From NCBI GenBank assembly GCA_902702965.1, contig CACRXP010000093.1, forward strand, positions 179,543 through 243,542: a stretch of 64,000 nucleotides of DNA. The letters are read 5' to 3'. How positions within the stretch are numbered: the first letter of the stretch is position 1; every line of letters begins with the position of its first letter. Below, piece by piece: positions 31,809 to 42,269 of the stretch. The notes below the pieces were generated by a model, which searched no databases, was not told where the DNA came from, and saw nothing but the letters and a program-made list of their open reading frames with translations. This DNA comes from Spirometra erinaceieuropaei (Eukaryota; Platyhelminthes; Cestoda; Diphyllobothriidea; Diphyllobothriidae). The translations under genes and the position numbers were made by a program.

Positions 31809-32172
31809 TGTTGAACCTGGCTGCTCTCTAGCCTGTCTAGATTCAGTCGCCTCAGTCGGCTTACTTCGTGCAGTCCGTACGCGCAAACGATGTAAATAAG
31901 TGCAGAATTGTACGGAAACACGGTTCTATAATTGGCATGATTAGCTAAATTTAAATGTTACACTTACAACCAAATGTCTCCAGACGAGCAGTCAGAAAGA
32001 TGTGGCGTATAGTCAGACGGGCAGCGTCAAGTTGCGCGGGATGAAAACGGGAGATTCAAACAAATAGTACGAGGTTTGGGGGAAAACAGAAGGCCATAAT
32101 TTTCCGAGGCAAATATAAAGTATGTGTTAAAGGGTGCCAATAAAAACGGGAAAACATGCGTGGGAATGTACA
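31809..32172 (-). repeat. Putative BEL/Pao 3' LTR
   Basis: On the plus strand the segment starts TGTTGAACC and ends ATGTACA, that is TGT...ACA termini expected of an LTR, length 364. It follows the integrase stop at 32211 by about 38 bases and is preceded (minus strand) by a polypurine tract, GGGTGGGAG (32181-32173). It interrupts the LINE ORF1 at its outer edge. No second LTR was found in the window. Confidence 0.6.
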
Positions 32173-32210
32173 CTCCCACCCAAGATTTGCGGCTGCCGTT
32201 GGCGCGGATA

Positions 32211-33644
32211 TCATTCATCGCTTGGTTCGTGGTTCTCTAACAGACACAAACTGCGCACGTCTCTCATTAATTTCCCTTGTTGCGTCCTCACTTCAACATC
32301 TCTCACCCTTCCGTCCTTTGATTCGAGCAGCTTTTCCACTATGGCCTTCTTCCAGTGTCCTCGTGGCGCTACTTTGTCAACTACAAGGACCAGATCTCCA
32401 ATACGGAGCTGTGGGGCCTCACCGATCCACTTTTGTCTAGCTTGCAACGATGGTAAGTAGGCACTGATCCACCTTTTCCAGAATATATCAGCAAGAGGTT
32501 GGGCTTGGCGCCACCGTCGGTTAAGTCTAGAGGGGCTGCATTCCTCAACAGATGATGAAAGGTTCCGAGTACCCAACAAAAAGTGTTCGGGAGTGAGTAC
32601 AGCGTACTCGCTCGAGTCCGTACCGTTCTTAACCAGCGGCCGGTCATTCCTTATCTTCTCGGTCTCGGTTATGGTTGTTACGAAGACCTCATCTGTGACC
32701 ACTTGTGAACCCAAAATTGAACGTAAAATCCGTCTGACGGACCGTATCAGGCGCTCCCATACACCTCCCCGATGACTCGCTGTCGGCGGCGTGAAGATCC
32801 AATCGCATCCCTTCTCCGCAAGAGAGCTAGCTATTCGATCCTGGTTCCATTTCTTCAGCAATTCCTTCAGTTCGTTCTCAGCCCCTTTGAAATTGGGTCC
32901 GTTATCACTGTAAATTTTTCGTGGACAGCCTATCCGGGCAACGAATCTGCCGAAAGCACACAGAAACGAATCAGTCCCCATGTTTGTGATCACCTCGATG
33001 TGAACTGCGCGAATGCTGAGGCATGTGAACAGACAGCAATACCTCTTTTCCGACCGTCGGGCTATTTTTACCTGAAATGGTCCGAAGTAATCGACCCCCG
33101 TGAACGTAAAGGGTGGATTATACGGCTCCAGTCGATCAAGCGGCAAAGGAGCCATCAACCGTCGACAGGGTTGCGAGTGCCAGCGCCGACACACAAAACA
33201 AGACCCGACTACTCTTTTAATGGGTGCTTGGCCTCGAATTATCCAGTATTTTTCTCGAAGGATGGCACAGGTGTGTGATATCCCTACATGACCATTTAGA
33301 TGATGAACATGTTGCACGATTAACCGACATACGAAATGATTTTTCGGGAGGATAACCGGGTGTTTCGTTTCGTACGGAACCTGGTTTAGCTCAGGTTGCT
33401 TAAATTTAGACGATTGCTGGGGTGCGGCCGATAGACAGAGCCCGGCTTCAGGAACCAAATATGAGATTTTTGTGCCAGTGTAAGACCCTGTAGAGCAGTT
33501 ATTACTTGCATGGAAGGTGCTAGCAAGGTTAATTTTCGAGAAAGTCTCGGTAGCGAAATGAGCTCTAACGAACATCCGAAAATAAAGCACTAGGAACAGT
33601 GGTGCTGTTGAGGGCACAGTAGTCGTCACAGGGTCACCAGTCAC
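32211..33644 (-). CDS. BEL/Pao retrotransposon integrase region, open frame
   Basis: The 477-residue frame is uninterrupted. After a non-conserved start it shows the H2C2 zinc-binding region ([21 protein letters not shown] then SCFVCRRW), integrase catalytic motifs [11 protein letters not shown] (Asp), [12 protein letters not shown] (Asp) and [19 protein letters not shown] (Glu), and the C-terminal DUF5641-type region ([37 protein letters not shown]). It inserts element cDNA into the genome. Protease and RT upstream are missing, with a different retroelement (gypsy) abutting at about 33655. Despite the open frame the element is 5'-truncated, so function is unlikely. Confidence 0.88.
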   Translation of the reverse strand: MTGDPVTTTVPSTAPLFLVLYFRMFVRAHFATETFSKINLASTFHASNNCSTGSYTGTKISYLVPEAGLCLSAAPQQSSKFKQPELNQVPYETKHPVILPKNHFVCRLIVQHVHHLNGHVGISHTCAILREKYWIIRGQAPIKRVVGSCFVCRRWHSQPCRRLMAPLPLDRLEPYNPPFTFTGVDYFGPFQVKIARRSEKRYCCLFTCLSIRAVHIEVITNMGTDSFLCAFGRFVARIGCPRKIYSDNGPNFKGAENELKELLKKWNQDRIASSLAEKGCDWIFTPPTASHRGGVWERLIRSVRRILRSILGSQVVTDEVFVTTITETEKIRNDRPLVKNGTDSSEYAVLTPEHFLLGTRNLSSSVEECSPSRLNRRWRQAQPLADIFWKRWISAYLPSLQARQKWIGEAPQLRIGDLVLVVDKVAPRGHWKKAIVEKLLESKDGRVRDVEVRTQQGKLMRDVRSLCLLENHEPSDE

Positions 33645-33654
33645 CTGACGTCAC

Positions 33655-34160
33655 CTCTGGCATCATGTGCACAGGGATGCCCAGGGGCACTCGAGCGTTC
33701 GAACAATGCCCAGTCGCAGTATATGCTCAAACTCCGTCTCCACGGTGTGTAGGCAGGTTGGCGCTAGTGGTCGAGGTGGAGCAAACATAGGCGAACCTGA
33801 GACGTGGATGTGGCGTACAACATCTTATTGGACCTTGGAAATGCGGACTTGGGGTTTGGTGGTTTACATGTGCTGGAGGAGGAGCTCCTGATAAGGGCAA
33901 GGGATATTTTGCCCGGAAAGAATCAGTTTCAGAAGATAGTGAAGAGAGTTAGCCCGCTAACATGTAAGCCGATAGGGCGAATGAGCAGTTGTAAACGTCG
34001 GGAGTCTCCAAGGAGATTGAATTCGGACGGAAATTCCGACCCAAGGATTGAATGAGAAATATTTACGGTCGCAAAGGCCCGGGAGAATAATCGACAGAAA
34101 TCGATGTTCAGGGTAAGGGACAAAGTGCCACAGGTGGGTATGGAGGGACAGTTGACAGCT
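33655..34160 (-). pseudogene. Ty3/gypsy protease-to-RT fragment
   Basis: On the minus strand the segment reads PSIPTCGTLSLTLNIDF, then FATVNISHSILGSEF and RRLQLLIRPIGLHVSGL (the C-terminal half of a retropepsin domain, ending about 33929), and after a gap and stop SGSPMFAPPRPLAPTC, VETEFEHILRLGIVRTLEC and PWASLCT (start of the RT fingers, to about 33660). This wording matches the lineage of the integrase relic at 12672-13183. The active-site DTG is not visible. The fragment is broken by at least two stops. Confidence 0.68.
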
Positions 34161-34620
34161 GGAAGATGAAAGTCAGGGGTGAGACAGTGGCGACCGGCTG
34201 GAGTGAGAGAACAACATTGGTCTGGACTCCGGTGCCCACTGGAAATGTGCGCAAGTCAGGCTGTTACGGTCGTAGAAGGAACCCAAGCTGTCAGAAGGTC
34301 TTCTAGGACCAGTCGTCTACCTAAAAGACCCCGCTCGCCGAACGTACGAGGCCCGTTCTTGGACATCGATAGGTATTAGTTCGACTCAGAACGTGGCGCA
34401 TTCTTGTTGTCATCCGACCGTCACCTGCAGAAAGAAACCGCCAATCAGTAAGTTAGTCTCGTTTTCCAAACCTGCGCACGACTAAGCAGTTCGTGTACCA
34501 TCGGTCGTGCGGACATGCAGATGCCGGCAACACACGATGGTCTGCCCGCGTGGACGTTCATAGCTCAGGCAGTGGGTACATGCGAGTCAGGCATGAACAT
34601 AACTTTTAAATATGACGTCA
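34161..34620. other. Interval, possibly more gypsy debris
   Basis: A plus-strand frame ending at 34379 carries QAVRRSSRTSRLPKRPRSP, an Arg/Pro-rich tail of the type found at gypsy pol C-termini. The evidence is weak. The remainder is unassigned. Confidence 0.3.
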
Positions 34621-34624
34621 CGGA

Positions 34625-35955
34625 GAGAGTTTACGAGCTCTTGTACACACAGTTGTCTTTTGCCATTTTATTGCCTTTGATACCCAGAACGATATTGTTG
34701 GACGACTGTCCCCTCTGGCGCAGAGCATCAGCAACCGATTGATGAGCCTGAGCCTGCCGCTCTGAGGATCCCAATTCGCCACAAATATCTGTGTCTGCAC
34801 CTTCACAATAACCAGCTGCGACGGGATGACAACCAAGTTCTAAGAAAACCTGCACGCCGTCTTGACTGCTGTTCCGAAAACGCATAAGCCGGTTGACCTT
34901 GGCGACTTCAGTGCTCACGTTGGACAGACCATGCTGCCTGTATGGGAGTGCTGGATCTCAGCAGAATAGCGGACTGCAGCGACATGGTCTCATCCTCCTG
35001 CAAACCTGCGCAGAACGCCACCTCATTCTGAAGCGGAAGGTGAAATGAATGTACCACCGCTCGCGGCGTTGGGAGCCGCTGGACTATGTCCTCGTCCGTA
35101 GGCAAGATCAACGGGACGTGCTGATAACCGGTGCTATTTGCGATGCCGATGGCTGGATGAGTCACCACTTCGTCATCCCCAAAATGCGCCTCCGATTGCA
35201 ACCCTGGAGGAGACCACAAGGTAAGTGAACACCACTAAAGTGTCAGAAGTTAACGTCCAACGGAGCATTGACCCCTTTGCACGGGCTACGCTAACTTCAG
35301 ACCAACTATCAACATAGACAAAACGGTAGTCATTCACCAGCCGCTGCCGAGCGTAGCATGCGATGTTACTCTCATCCATATCTGTGGCAAGGAACTGAAG
35401 ACCGTGGACAACTTCGCCTACGCAGGCGGCACCCTCTCACGCCGCATTTAAATATATGACGAAATGCCCCATCGGACCTCGAAAGCCAGCCAAACCTTTG
35501 GTTAGATGCACAACTCCACGTGGAATCGCCACGAACTTCCAATGAACACCAGACCGAAGGTGCACAAAGCCGTCGTCTTGGCCAAACTTCTCTATGGGGC
35601 GGAGACATGGACCCTCTACTTCCGACATGCCAGGAAGCTCAACCACTTCCATCTCAGCTGCCTCCACATAATACCACAACTGTGGTGACAAGATACGATC
35701 CCCGACATAGAAGTCTTAAAATGGACCAGAATTCTCAGCACCCACTTCGTTGCGATGAAGCGGCCACCTGGTGAGGATGGACGATCCACGATTGCCCAAA
35801 CAACTCTTCTACGGAGATGTCAATATCGGTGCTTGCCGACCGAGAAGTCAAAAACGACGCTGCAAGGCCGAGCAGGGGTGGGGAGCGGTAGATTAGGTAA
35901 GGCAAGTTCTTTAACTATGGTGAGTCTATTAGCAGGTAGGACGGGAAAGTGATAG
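34625..35955 (+). mobile_element. RTE-type LINE, internally deleted and decayed
   Basis: The plus strand gives endonuclease pieces (ISNRLMSLRLPLRGSQFATN about 34722-34782, VDLGDFSAHVG about 34893, RRWEPLDYVLVRRQDQRDVL about 35065-35125, HHFVIPKMRLRLQPWRRPQ about 35163-35219), then jumps to late RT: TVVIHQPLPSVACDV near 35322, LKTVDNFAYAGGTLSRR (35395-35445), ASQTFG, TWNRHELPMNTRPKVHKAVV, LLYGAETWTLYFRHARKLNH and HLSCLHI (to about 35680), then WTRILSTHF and a C-terminal tail to 35950. Most of the RT, including its catalytic motif, is deleted between about 35230 and 35315. Several frameshifts are present. Confidence 0.8.
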
Positions 35956-36565
35956 TTCATATGCTGTATTGGGAGGCTTATCCAACCCTAGGCAAGGGTT
36001 AGTGGAAACTGCATAATGTGGGCATTTTAAAAAGATGATCACGCTCACTCATAATCTGCCTACAGACTGATTAATGAAGTAAACAACTGATGTAGTAGGT
36101 AAATGATTAGGGAAGTATTTGGTAGAACGCCGGTAATAACCGTAAGGTAGGTCAGTCGAAAGAAACTTGGTGACGACATGACAGTTATACAGTTTAAGTA
36201 AATAACAATAACAGACGTTACGAATAAATTGGAGCGGTATGGCAAACTAAATAACTTACCTAAATAGTTGACTAACGTGGTAAACTACTTTTCTTAAGTC
36301 TTACGATTTGATCTCTCTAAATCTGACATGCGTTAATTCTTTAAATAAATTCTACAGTACATCAAATCACTAGGGAAGGTTTTAGTTGACAAATTTTGGA
36401 CATTTCTTACTAGCATGTCGCGTGTCACCCTCTGCCTACATGTTTAACTGTTTCATTAGCATAGACCTTCTTTAGTTATCGTGAGAAAATTTATCTTTTA
36501 CGGATAAAGGTGCGCGTGCCAGCTATTAACCATGGAATGCATTAGTAGCAGTCAGGGGAACCAGA
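35956..36565. other. AT-rich interval without recognisable genes
   Basis: Contains many short TAAGTAAATAA/GTAAACTAC-like words but no clear tandem period. Confidence 0.35.
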
Positions 36566-36617
36566 AGATTTATTACCTTGACGTCACGGATTCTCACTCC
36601 AACCCGCGCGCGATCGT
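36566..36617 (-). ncRNA. Degenerate hammerhead-like half, minus strand
   Basis: Minus-strand GGGTTGGAGTGAGAATCC then GTGACGTCAAGGTAATAAAT resembles the 3' half of the Penelope-type hammerhead, but CTGATGA is missing and GAAAC is GTGAC. Likely non-functional. Confidence 0.5.
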
Positions 36618-36659
36618 CTCTGATGATGGGTTCGAGTGAGAATGCGAGACGTCAAGCGG
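36618..36659 (+). ncRNA. Degenerate hammerhead ribozyme, plus strand
   Basis: CTCTGATGATGGGTTCGAGT, then GAGAATGCGAGACGTCAAGC. The CTGATGA box and the GTC site are kept, stem II can form (GGTTC/GAG region), but the GAAA box reads GAGA, which should abolish cleavage. It lies head-to-head with the half at 36566-36617. No Penelope-like protein is adjacent. Confidence 0.6.
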
Positions 36660-36764
36660 AGAAACTTTGCCTTCCTGTGATCGTTATAGCTACAGTGTAC
36701 AGTAAATGTGCTAGCGCATTGCCTGTTCACAGAAATTTCGAAATGGGCTTCCAATCCCAGGAGA

Positions 36765-37640
36765 TTGCATTCAGTTGACGAGCTAACGCATGAAATGTTA
36801 ACTGAATTTCTGAAATGCACTTCTGTTTCGGAAGGATTACCTAAGTAATGTTGCCAAATTAATCATCATGCGGTCTATGTCCATAATAGGTCAGTTAGCC
36901 TGGGGATGCTTACTTCCGAACGAACTTCTTTTGGCCCGCATGTAAAACCACAATCTGTAGAAAATGGCCACTGAAGTAGCATGAATTTTTCGAACTGATT
37001 TTCTATGCCCTTAAAAATTCAATTATATTTCGTGGAAAACATGCATAAAAAATGTGCATTTTTACTCAATTCGTTCAAACTTACGTCTCCTTCCAATTTT
37101 GCACTCAAAGAAGGGCTAAAATTCGGTTGTAAAAGAGTATATAATTATGAATTTTTTATTACCGTGGAATGCCCGTTCATAAAATACCGCGTCTCTGCAT
37201 TTACTGATGTTGCTTGTAACGTTTACAATAGAGCTCAAATCCACTCTCAATACCAGGGAGAAATGTGCGGCTTTCGGTACGCGAAAAATATATGGCTCGT
37301 GGTTTCGAAACCCTAAATGCAAGTTTAACTGCAGGTCAGGTTCAGTATTATACGGGAATTGGAAAAGTCTTTGAAAACCAAATTAAACCCTTCCTTTGAG
37401 TATAAAGTCTGGAAGATGACGTAAGTGTGTACCAACGGAGCAAAGGAATGAACATTTTTATGAATGTTTCCATGAAATTTAATTGAGTTTTTTGAGATCA
37501 TCGAAGATCAATGAGAACAATGCGTGCTACATAAGTTGTCATTTTTACAGAGGATAGTTTTTGCATGCAGCCGGAAAAAAGCTCGTTCGAAAGCGGGCAA
37601 ATTGAGGTAGGGAAACTCAAGGTCAACGGGCGCAGCACGA
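36765..37640. repeat. Foldback element, copy 4
   Basis: Left end TTGACGAGCTAACGCATGAA and arm to about 37130 (TTTCTATGCCCTTAAAAATT, CGTGGAAAACATGCATAAA, CTCAAAGAAGGGC). The right arm from about 37390 is its complement (CCCTTCCTTTGAGTATAAAG, TGAATGTTTCCATGAAATTT, TTCGAAAGCGGGC). The centre (about 37140-37370) is homologous to those of copies 1 and 2. The outermost right segment is lost near 37640, next to the LINE B 5' region. Confidence 0.82.
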
Positions 37641-38223
37641 TATAAAAAAGATTAATGAAAGCTGTATTTTTAAATTCGATTTCTCAATCTCGTGCACAGT
37701 TTTCCAGCGTAGATCTGACAAAATTTCCTATTTTTTTGTCATAAGTCATCTTAGCTTCCCGTCGTGTTTTGTCGATTTATCATAAAGCGGAAATATAGTG
37801 TCATAGTTTTTCACCCAACTTAGCCAGAATCCTATTAAGTTTTACCTGCTTATATAAAAGGTTTTCCTCGTTAAATTTTGAATAGCATTAAATTTTAAAT
37901 AATAAACCGTCTCCACTGACCGCTTTTATCGTCGGTTTATTGACTAGTAAGAAAACTATACTGTTCTCTATTTTATCCTACATAGCCTCATTATCCAATT
38001 CAAATTTACTCACGGTTTTGTTTTGCCCCATACATAACTGTCATTTACCCGTTATTTTTCAAGTTTGCATTCCGTTATTGACTTAAAATTGAGTAGTATT
38101 AATTGTGCTGTCTGGCCCACCAATATTGACAGCTTTCAGAAATTCTTTCATCATATATAGCCTCATCCACATATCCTCGTACTTTCGGCAATTATCATCA
38201 TTATAAATTTTTGGACTAAAGTC
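37641..38223. other. Probable 5' region of LINE B
   Basis: AT-rich sequence without coding similarity, between the foldback end and ORF1. Its start cannot be defined because no second 5' end is in the window. Confidence 0.4.
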
Positions 38224-38244
38224 TTGTTTTGCTTTTCCGACATG

Positions 38245-39190
38245 AAACCTCAGGCAACCGTTTGTCGAAATCTGAAGAAAACTAAACTCCATTTCAAACC
38301 CATTGTACATATGAAGAAAATAGACCTAGGGGCACTCGACAATTTTAACAATTTTATGTCTCGTTACGGATCAAGTTTTTCTGTTCTGGGTGTCCTTCTT
38401 GAAAGAAAGTTGCCAAAACTTACGTCTCAGCATTGCGAGAATCTCATGTCTCGCATTAATCTAGTTGCTAGTGAGACCGAAGACAGGCAAAAAAACGAAA
38501 TTTTGACTTTATTTTAAAAGACATTCCTAAGAGTAGGCAGCCAATTGATGTCGCGTTCCACTTTATTTCCTCATGCGGCTTCAACTTTAGGGTCGCTGAA
38601 GCTGAAAGACTTTCACCTAGGAGCAAAAATCCACAAATTCTTGTCAAACTATTTTTGTCCATAGAAGTGGACCCTATTTTCTCCCATTTGGAGCGCTCAG
38701 CTGAATATCTCAGGGGAAATAAACTTTTTATTAGTCGAGATAAAACTCCATTGCAACGAAAAGTTTCTCCCCCATTAACAAACGTAACGTCACCCCAGAA
38801 TTCTACTCCTCTGCCGTTTGTCCCTAAAGCAGATTCTCCCTCGGGCGTCAACCAAAGCTCTCCCTTATCTGCAGTGGCCCCAGTTCCATCTAGCTCTTCA
38901 ACTGAACACATTATCACTGAGTCAGTTGAAACCAGTCTCGTCAAAACGCCCCCAAGAAACAAGAATTGCTCAAATGCGGCTCCCAAATTTACGAGGGAGC
39001 TTGATCTTTGCAGTAAAGGTGAGCCAATCCTTGAAGCACAACCGACCTCCAGCACTCAGAATGATGAACTAGGTGCTAAACCTAGATCGAATCCATCCCG
39101 TTCCCGCGCCTGGTCACTCAGGTCCGACCTTGCGTTTAGATCCAATAAGCCAGATGATAGTAAGGGAGATCTTTACCTGTTCCTATCCTG
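38245..39190 (+). pseudogene. LINE B ORF1
   Basis: The N-terminal part (38245-38517) is helical (KKIDLGALDNFNNFMSRYG, LERKLPKLTSQHCENLMSRI). After a frame change at the A7 run near 38490 it continues as DIPKSRQPIDVAFHFISSCG, FRVAEAERLSPRSKNPQILV and LRGNKLFISRDKTPLQRK, a small RNA-binding-like fold ending in the D-x-TPLQRK block common in CR1/L2 ORF1 proteins. The rest is Ser/Pro-rich. It likely bound element RNA. One frameshift disrupts it. Confidence 0.7.
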
Positions 39191-39220
39191 AATTCTCAAC
39201 TTAACGTAAACACCTCAGTT

Positions 39221-39613
39221 GTGAAGCCCACTTACAGACCAGCCTGCAAAATGCAAGTATATAGCGTTGCTGATAATTTTTCCAATCCCATTGATAGCCT
39301 GACATCCCAAATAATAAAGTCTTTTTCTGATGTAATCTGTTTCTCGAGACCAGTACATCCGTTACCTAACCTAATCTACATATCATATTATGCTAAAAAT
39401 CCACAAAATCCTACTCTCATGCCCCCTATTTTCCCAATCCATGAAAATAGTTTTCCTCTTCTAGGATCCTCTGTAAATATTTTTCCATACATTGCTGCAT
39501 CTCTAGTTAGTGGTAATTACCCCACAAATTTTAGACCACAGCAACTTTGTCTTCCACCGATTGCTTCGTCCCAACAGCATAATTTTACACCACGAACTCT
39601 CCCCTTTTTATAA
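39221..39613 (+). pseudogene. LINE B proline-rich segment before the endonuclease
   Basis: A 130-residue frame with ISYYAKNPQNPTLMPPIFP and NYPTNFRPQQLCLPPIASSQ but no recognised domain. It may be the end of ORF1 or the start of ORF2. It stops at 39611-39613; the endonuclease starts a few bases later in another frame. Confidence 0.45.
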
Positions 39614-39619
39614 GTAGCA

Positions 39620-39754
39620 ATGAGCGGAACCTACATATTAGGAATACGCTCAGTATTGTCTCTCTCAACGCAAGATCAGTCGTGCAAAAGATTGCACAAC
39701 TAAGAAGTGTGGCTGTTGAGTTTGACACAGATGTTTTGTGCATTACAGAGTCTT
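39620..39754 (+). pseudogene. LINE B endonuclease, part 1
   Basis: Frame reads TLSIVSLNARSVVQKIAQLR, then FDTDVLCITES with the catalytic Glu, then is cut at GTCTT (39750-39754) by an antisense LINE A insertion. The frame resumes at 40402. Confidence 0.75.
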
Positions 39755-40400
39755 CAGTTCAGTTTATTGAGGGAAATAGGCGTAAGCTTTTGAGTATCCT
39801 ATTTGCAAAGAAAAAAATGTGTGGTGTACAGATAGATGTTCTGGGATGAAATAGTTCGAACATGCCCATAATGGTGGGACAAAATGAGAAGGAATTACAG
39901 GGGGTGAGCTCGACTTCTCATCACTCTTGGTCATTTCGGAACATAAATATGTCCAGATTCTTCTTAAAACTTTGTATAGATGGTGACATCGCAACATCTT
40001 CGGGCAGCTCATTCCATGGTTTGACCACCCGAACCGAGAAGGAGAACTTTCGCACATCCAGCCGTGCCTGCTGAGTGCGCAGTTTTAACGAGTGACCTCG
40101 GAGGTTGGTCGTGATGGCAAATTCAAAAAGTCCTCGAAGGCCAGACTTCAATCCAACCCCTTTATAATGCGGAAGGCTTGCAAGAGATCCCCGCGAAGTT
40201 GTCTGTAACTCAAAGGAAAGAGGTTCAGATTTACTAGGCGGGTTGCATAAGGAAAGGAGCTATGACCCCCTAACCATCTTCGTGGCTCTCCTTTGGATCC
40301 TTTCGAGGCAGTTTTGATCCTTAACAGCCCACGGCCTCCAAGCTTGTATGCCGTACTCTAAATGCGGCCGGACGAATGTTCCAAATGTCTTAGAGAAAGC
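39755..40400 (-). mobile_element. LINE A 3' fragment inserted in the LINE B endonuclease
   Basis: Minus strand, 5'-truncated at about 40400. It codes for the RT C-terminal region: RGHSLKLRTQQARLDVRKF, FSVRVVKPWNELPEDVAMSP, SFKKNLDIFMFRNDQE (stop near 39921) after a frameshifted upstream piece, and ends in a tail with CTCAATAAACTGAAC. It corresponds to 58868-59060 plus 60061-60420 of the larger LINE A. GTCTT at 39750-39754 and 40401-40405 is a 5-bp TSD. Confidence 0.85.
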
Positions 40401-40401
40401 G

Positions 40402-40990
40402 TCTTGGGCTCACTTTCTAGTTTCAGACTCGCCACTCAATGTAGATAGCGTCAGTTTATACCGCCAGGATCGTGTCGAAAGAGGTGGCGGTGGTTGCCTT
40501 CTTTACATCAGAGCTTCATTTGCACATTCGCCTGGTGACCTGAATATATCCTCCTTCTCTGGAAATTTCTGTTTCGCTTCGATAATACTTCCGCAAAATA
40601 CGAAAGTCTTAGTCGGATGCGTATATAATCCTACTTGTTACTCCGGAACAGAAAGCCAAATCTGTGAACGTCTCAAAAAATTGCAGAGACTCCTTTCGAG
40701 GTCAAGTTAATCGTAGGCGATTTTAATTTGCCAGAAATTGACTGGCACACACATACTTCCTCTCCTAAATTCCAGAAGCCTCTTGACACCATTTACTTTT
40801 AAAACCTGTCTCAATTGGTCCACTCTTAGACCAGAAACGATAGTGTTTTAGACTTAATTTTTACTAATGGTACCTTCCCTTTATCTATGGATTTCTATCA
40901 TGACCTTTTCGCAAGTGATCATGCATTAATTCATTGTCGCCTTCCAGTTGCCATTTCCGCAAAGCCAACAGTACAACGCAGTATTTTTTG
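40402..40990 (+). pseudogene. LINE B endonuclease, part 2
   Basis: Continues with SWAHFLVSDSPLNVDSVSLY, ERGGGGCLLYIRASFAHSP, TKVLVGCVYNPTCYSGTES (to 40710), then in shifted frames VGDFNLPEIDWHTHT (GDFN motif), NDSVLDLIFTN and FASDHALIHCRLP (SDH motif). All APE-type landmarks remain, but a frameshift near 40705 and two stops interrupt it. Confidence 0.8.
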
Positions 40991-41523
40991 ACTTTACTAA
41001 TATTAACAAGGAATTAGTAAATAACTTCACAAGCACTCGTGATTGACACAATATTTTTTCAAATAGTGATTCAGATTTTTTCAAAAATTTATTACAATGC
41101 GTAACAGAAGGTCTTCTCGACCTAGTTCCCTGGAAGACGTTTAAATCGAATGCCACTTCCAACACTATCCAACACGTTCTTATAAACGGACTTAAAAAGC
41201 TATGGAAGCAACTTAAAGATCCTTCTGTGATTTCATTATCAGTTCATCTAAGAATCGTCGAAATATTTGGATTAGCTTTGAAGATGGGACTTGCGTGAGA
41301 TAGGCGTAGAGAGTTTTTATCTATTAGTGACATGAATGCTTCTAAATCAGCTGCTCAGATCTTTCGTCAAAGATCATCTGCTAAATCCTACCAAGTCATT
41401 CCGCCCTTTCTTAGTACCAACGACTCCTTCATTACAGAGGAGTCAGACAAAGCGGAAATGTTAAATTCATTCTTTGCCAAACATTAAACCATTGAAACTG
41501 ACCCAATCCCTTTAATTCCTACG

Positions 41524-42269
41524 TTGTCTGATGCATCTCGCAGCATGATTAATTTTTCTCCTGAAACTATTCGAAAACTGATAGACCATCTTTTTAACTC
41601 ACAGTCAGTAGGTACGGACGGTATTCCAAACTCTCTTATAAAACATCTGAGAGATTTTCTTCCTCTGCTTAGCAAACTCTTTTCAGTATTTCTCGTAAAT
41701 GGCTTCTTTCCTGACTATTCGAAAACTTCTGTTATTATTCCAGTATTTAGGTCTGGTTGTCGTTCTGACGTTCAGAACTATCGAGGTGTCCATTAAACGC
41801 CTTCTGTCGCTTAAACCTTTGAAAAAATTATCGCCTTAAAAATTACCGACTTTTGCATAGCTAATCAAGTTATATGCCATTCCTGACATGGTTTTTACCA
41901 GATCACTCTTGTGAAACATATCATTTGTCGTTTCTCAATCTACTTACTTCTGTTCGTAATGACCATCTATCTGTTGTCGTTATTTATTTTGATCTTAGTG
42001 AAGCCGTTCACAAAGTGCCACATAGAAGACTCTTTGTTAAATTTGAAGCTATGGGAATTTGCAGTCCACTAATAGACTTTACCAAGTCATACCTGTCTAA
42101 TTGTAAATAAAAGGTTTTTGTGGGGTCTTCGCTTTCCAGCGAAAGCCCTATTGTAAGTGGTATCCTACAAGGTACCGGTTTAGGTCCTCTTTTTTCCTGC
42201 TTTACATAAAGAATATCTCGGCGCCAGTTAAACATTCTCGATCATTTATTTATGCCAATGACGGAGTAC
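41524..42269 (+). pseudogene. LINE B reverse transcriptase, part 1
   Basis: Recognisable: FSPETIRKLIDHLFNSQSVG then TDGIPNSLIKHLRD (41524 on), YSKTSVIIPVFRSGCRSDV, NYRGVH then a stop, VVIYFDLSEAVHKVPHRRLF (41971 on, catalytic Asp strand), ICSPLIDFTKSYLSN and finally SFIYANDGVL at about 42243-42270, where the catalytic ADD reads AND. The linker before it (41000-41520, AKSYQVIPPFLSTNDSFI) also belongs to LINE B. LINE E starts just after this motif. Confidence 0.8.

Noticed and set aside
33100..33291. Plus-strand frames opposite the BEL/Pao integrase
   Set aside because: Antisense shadows of a well-supported integrase frame.
35216..35225. CAAG then GTAAGTGA as a splice donor at the end of the RTE endonuclease
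   Set aside because: In this LINE family the Gly-Lys codons after RRPQ naturally give GGTAAG, so it is coding sequence, not a splice site.
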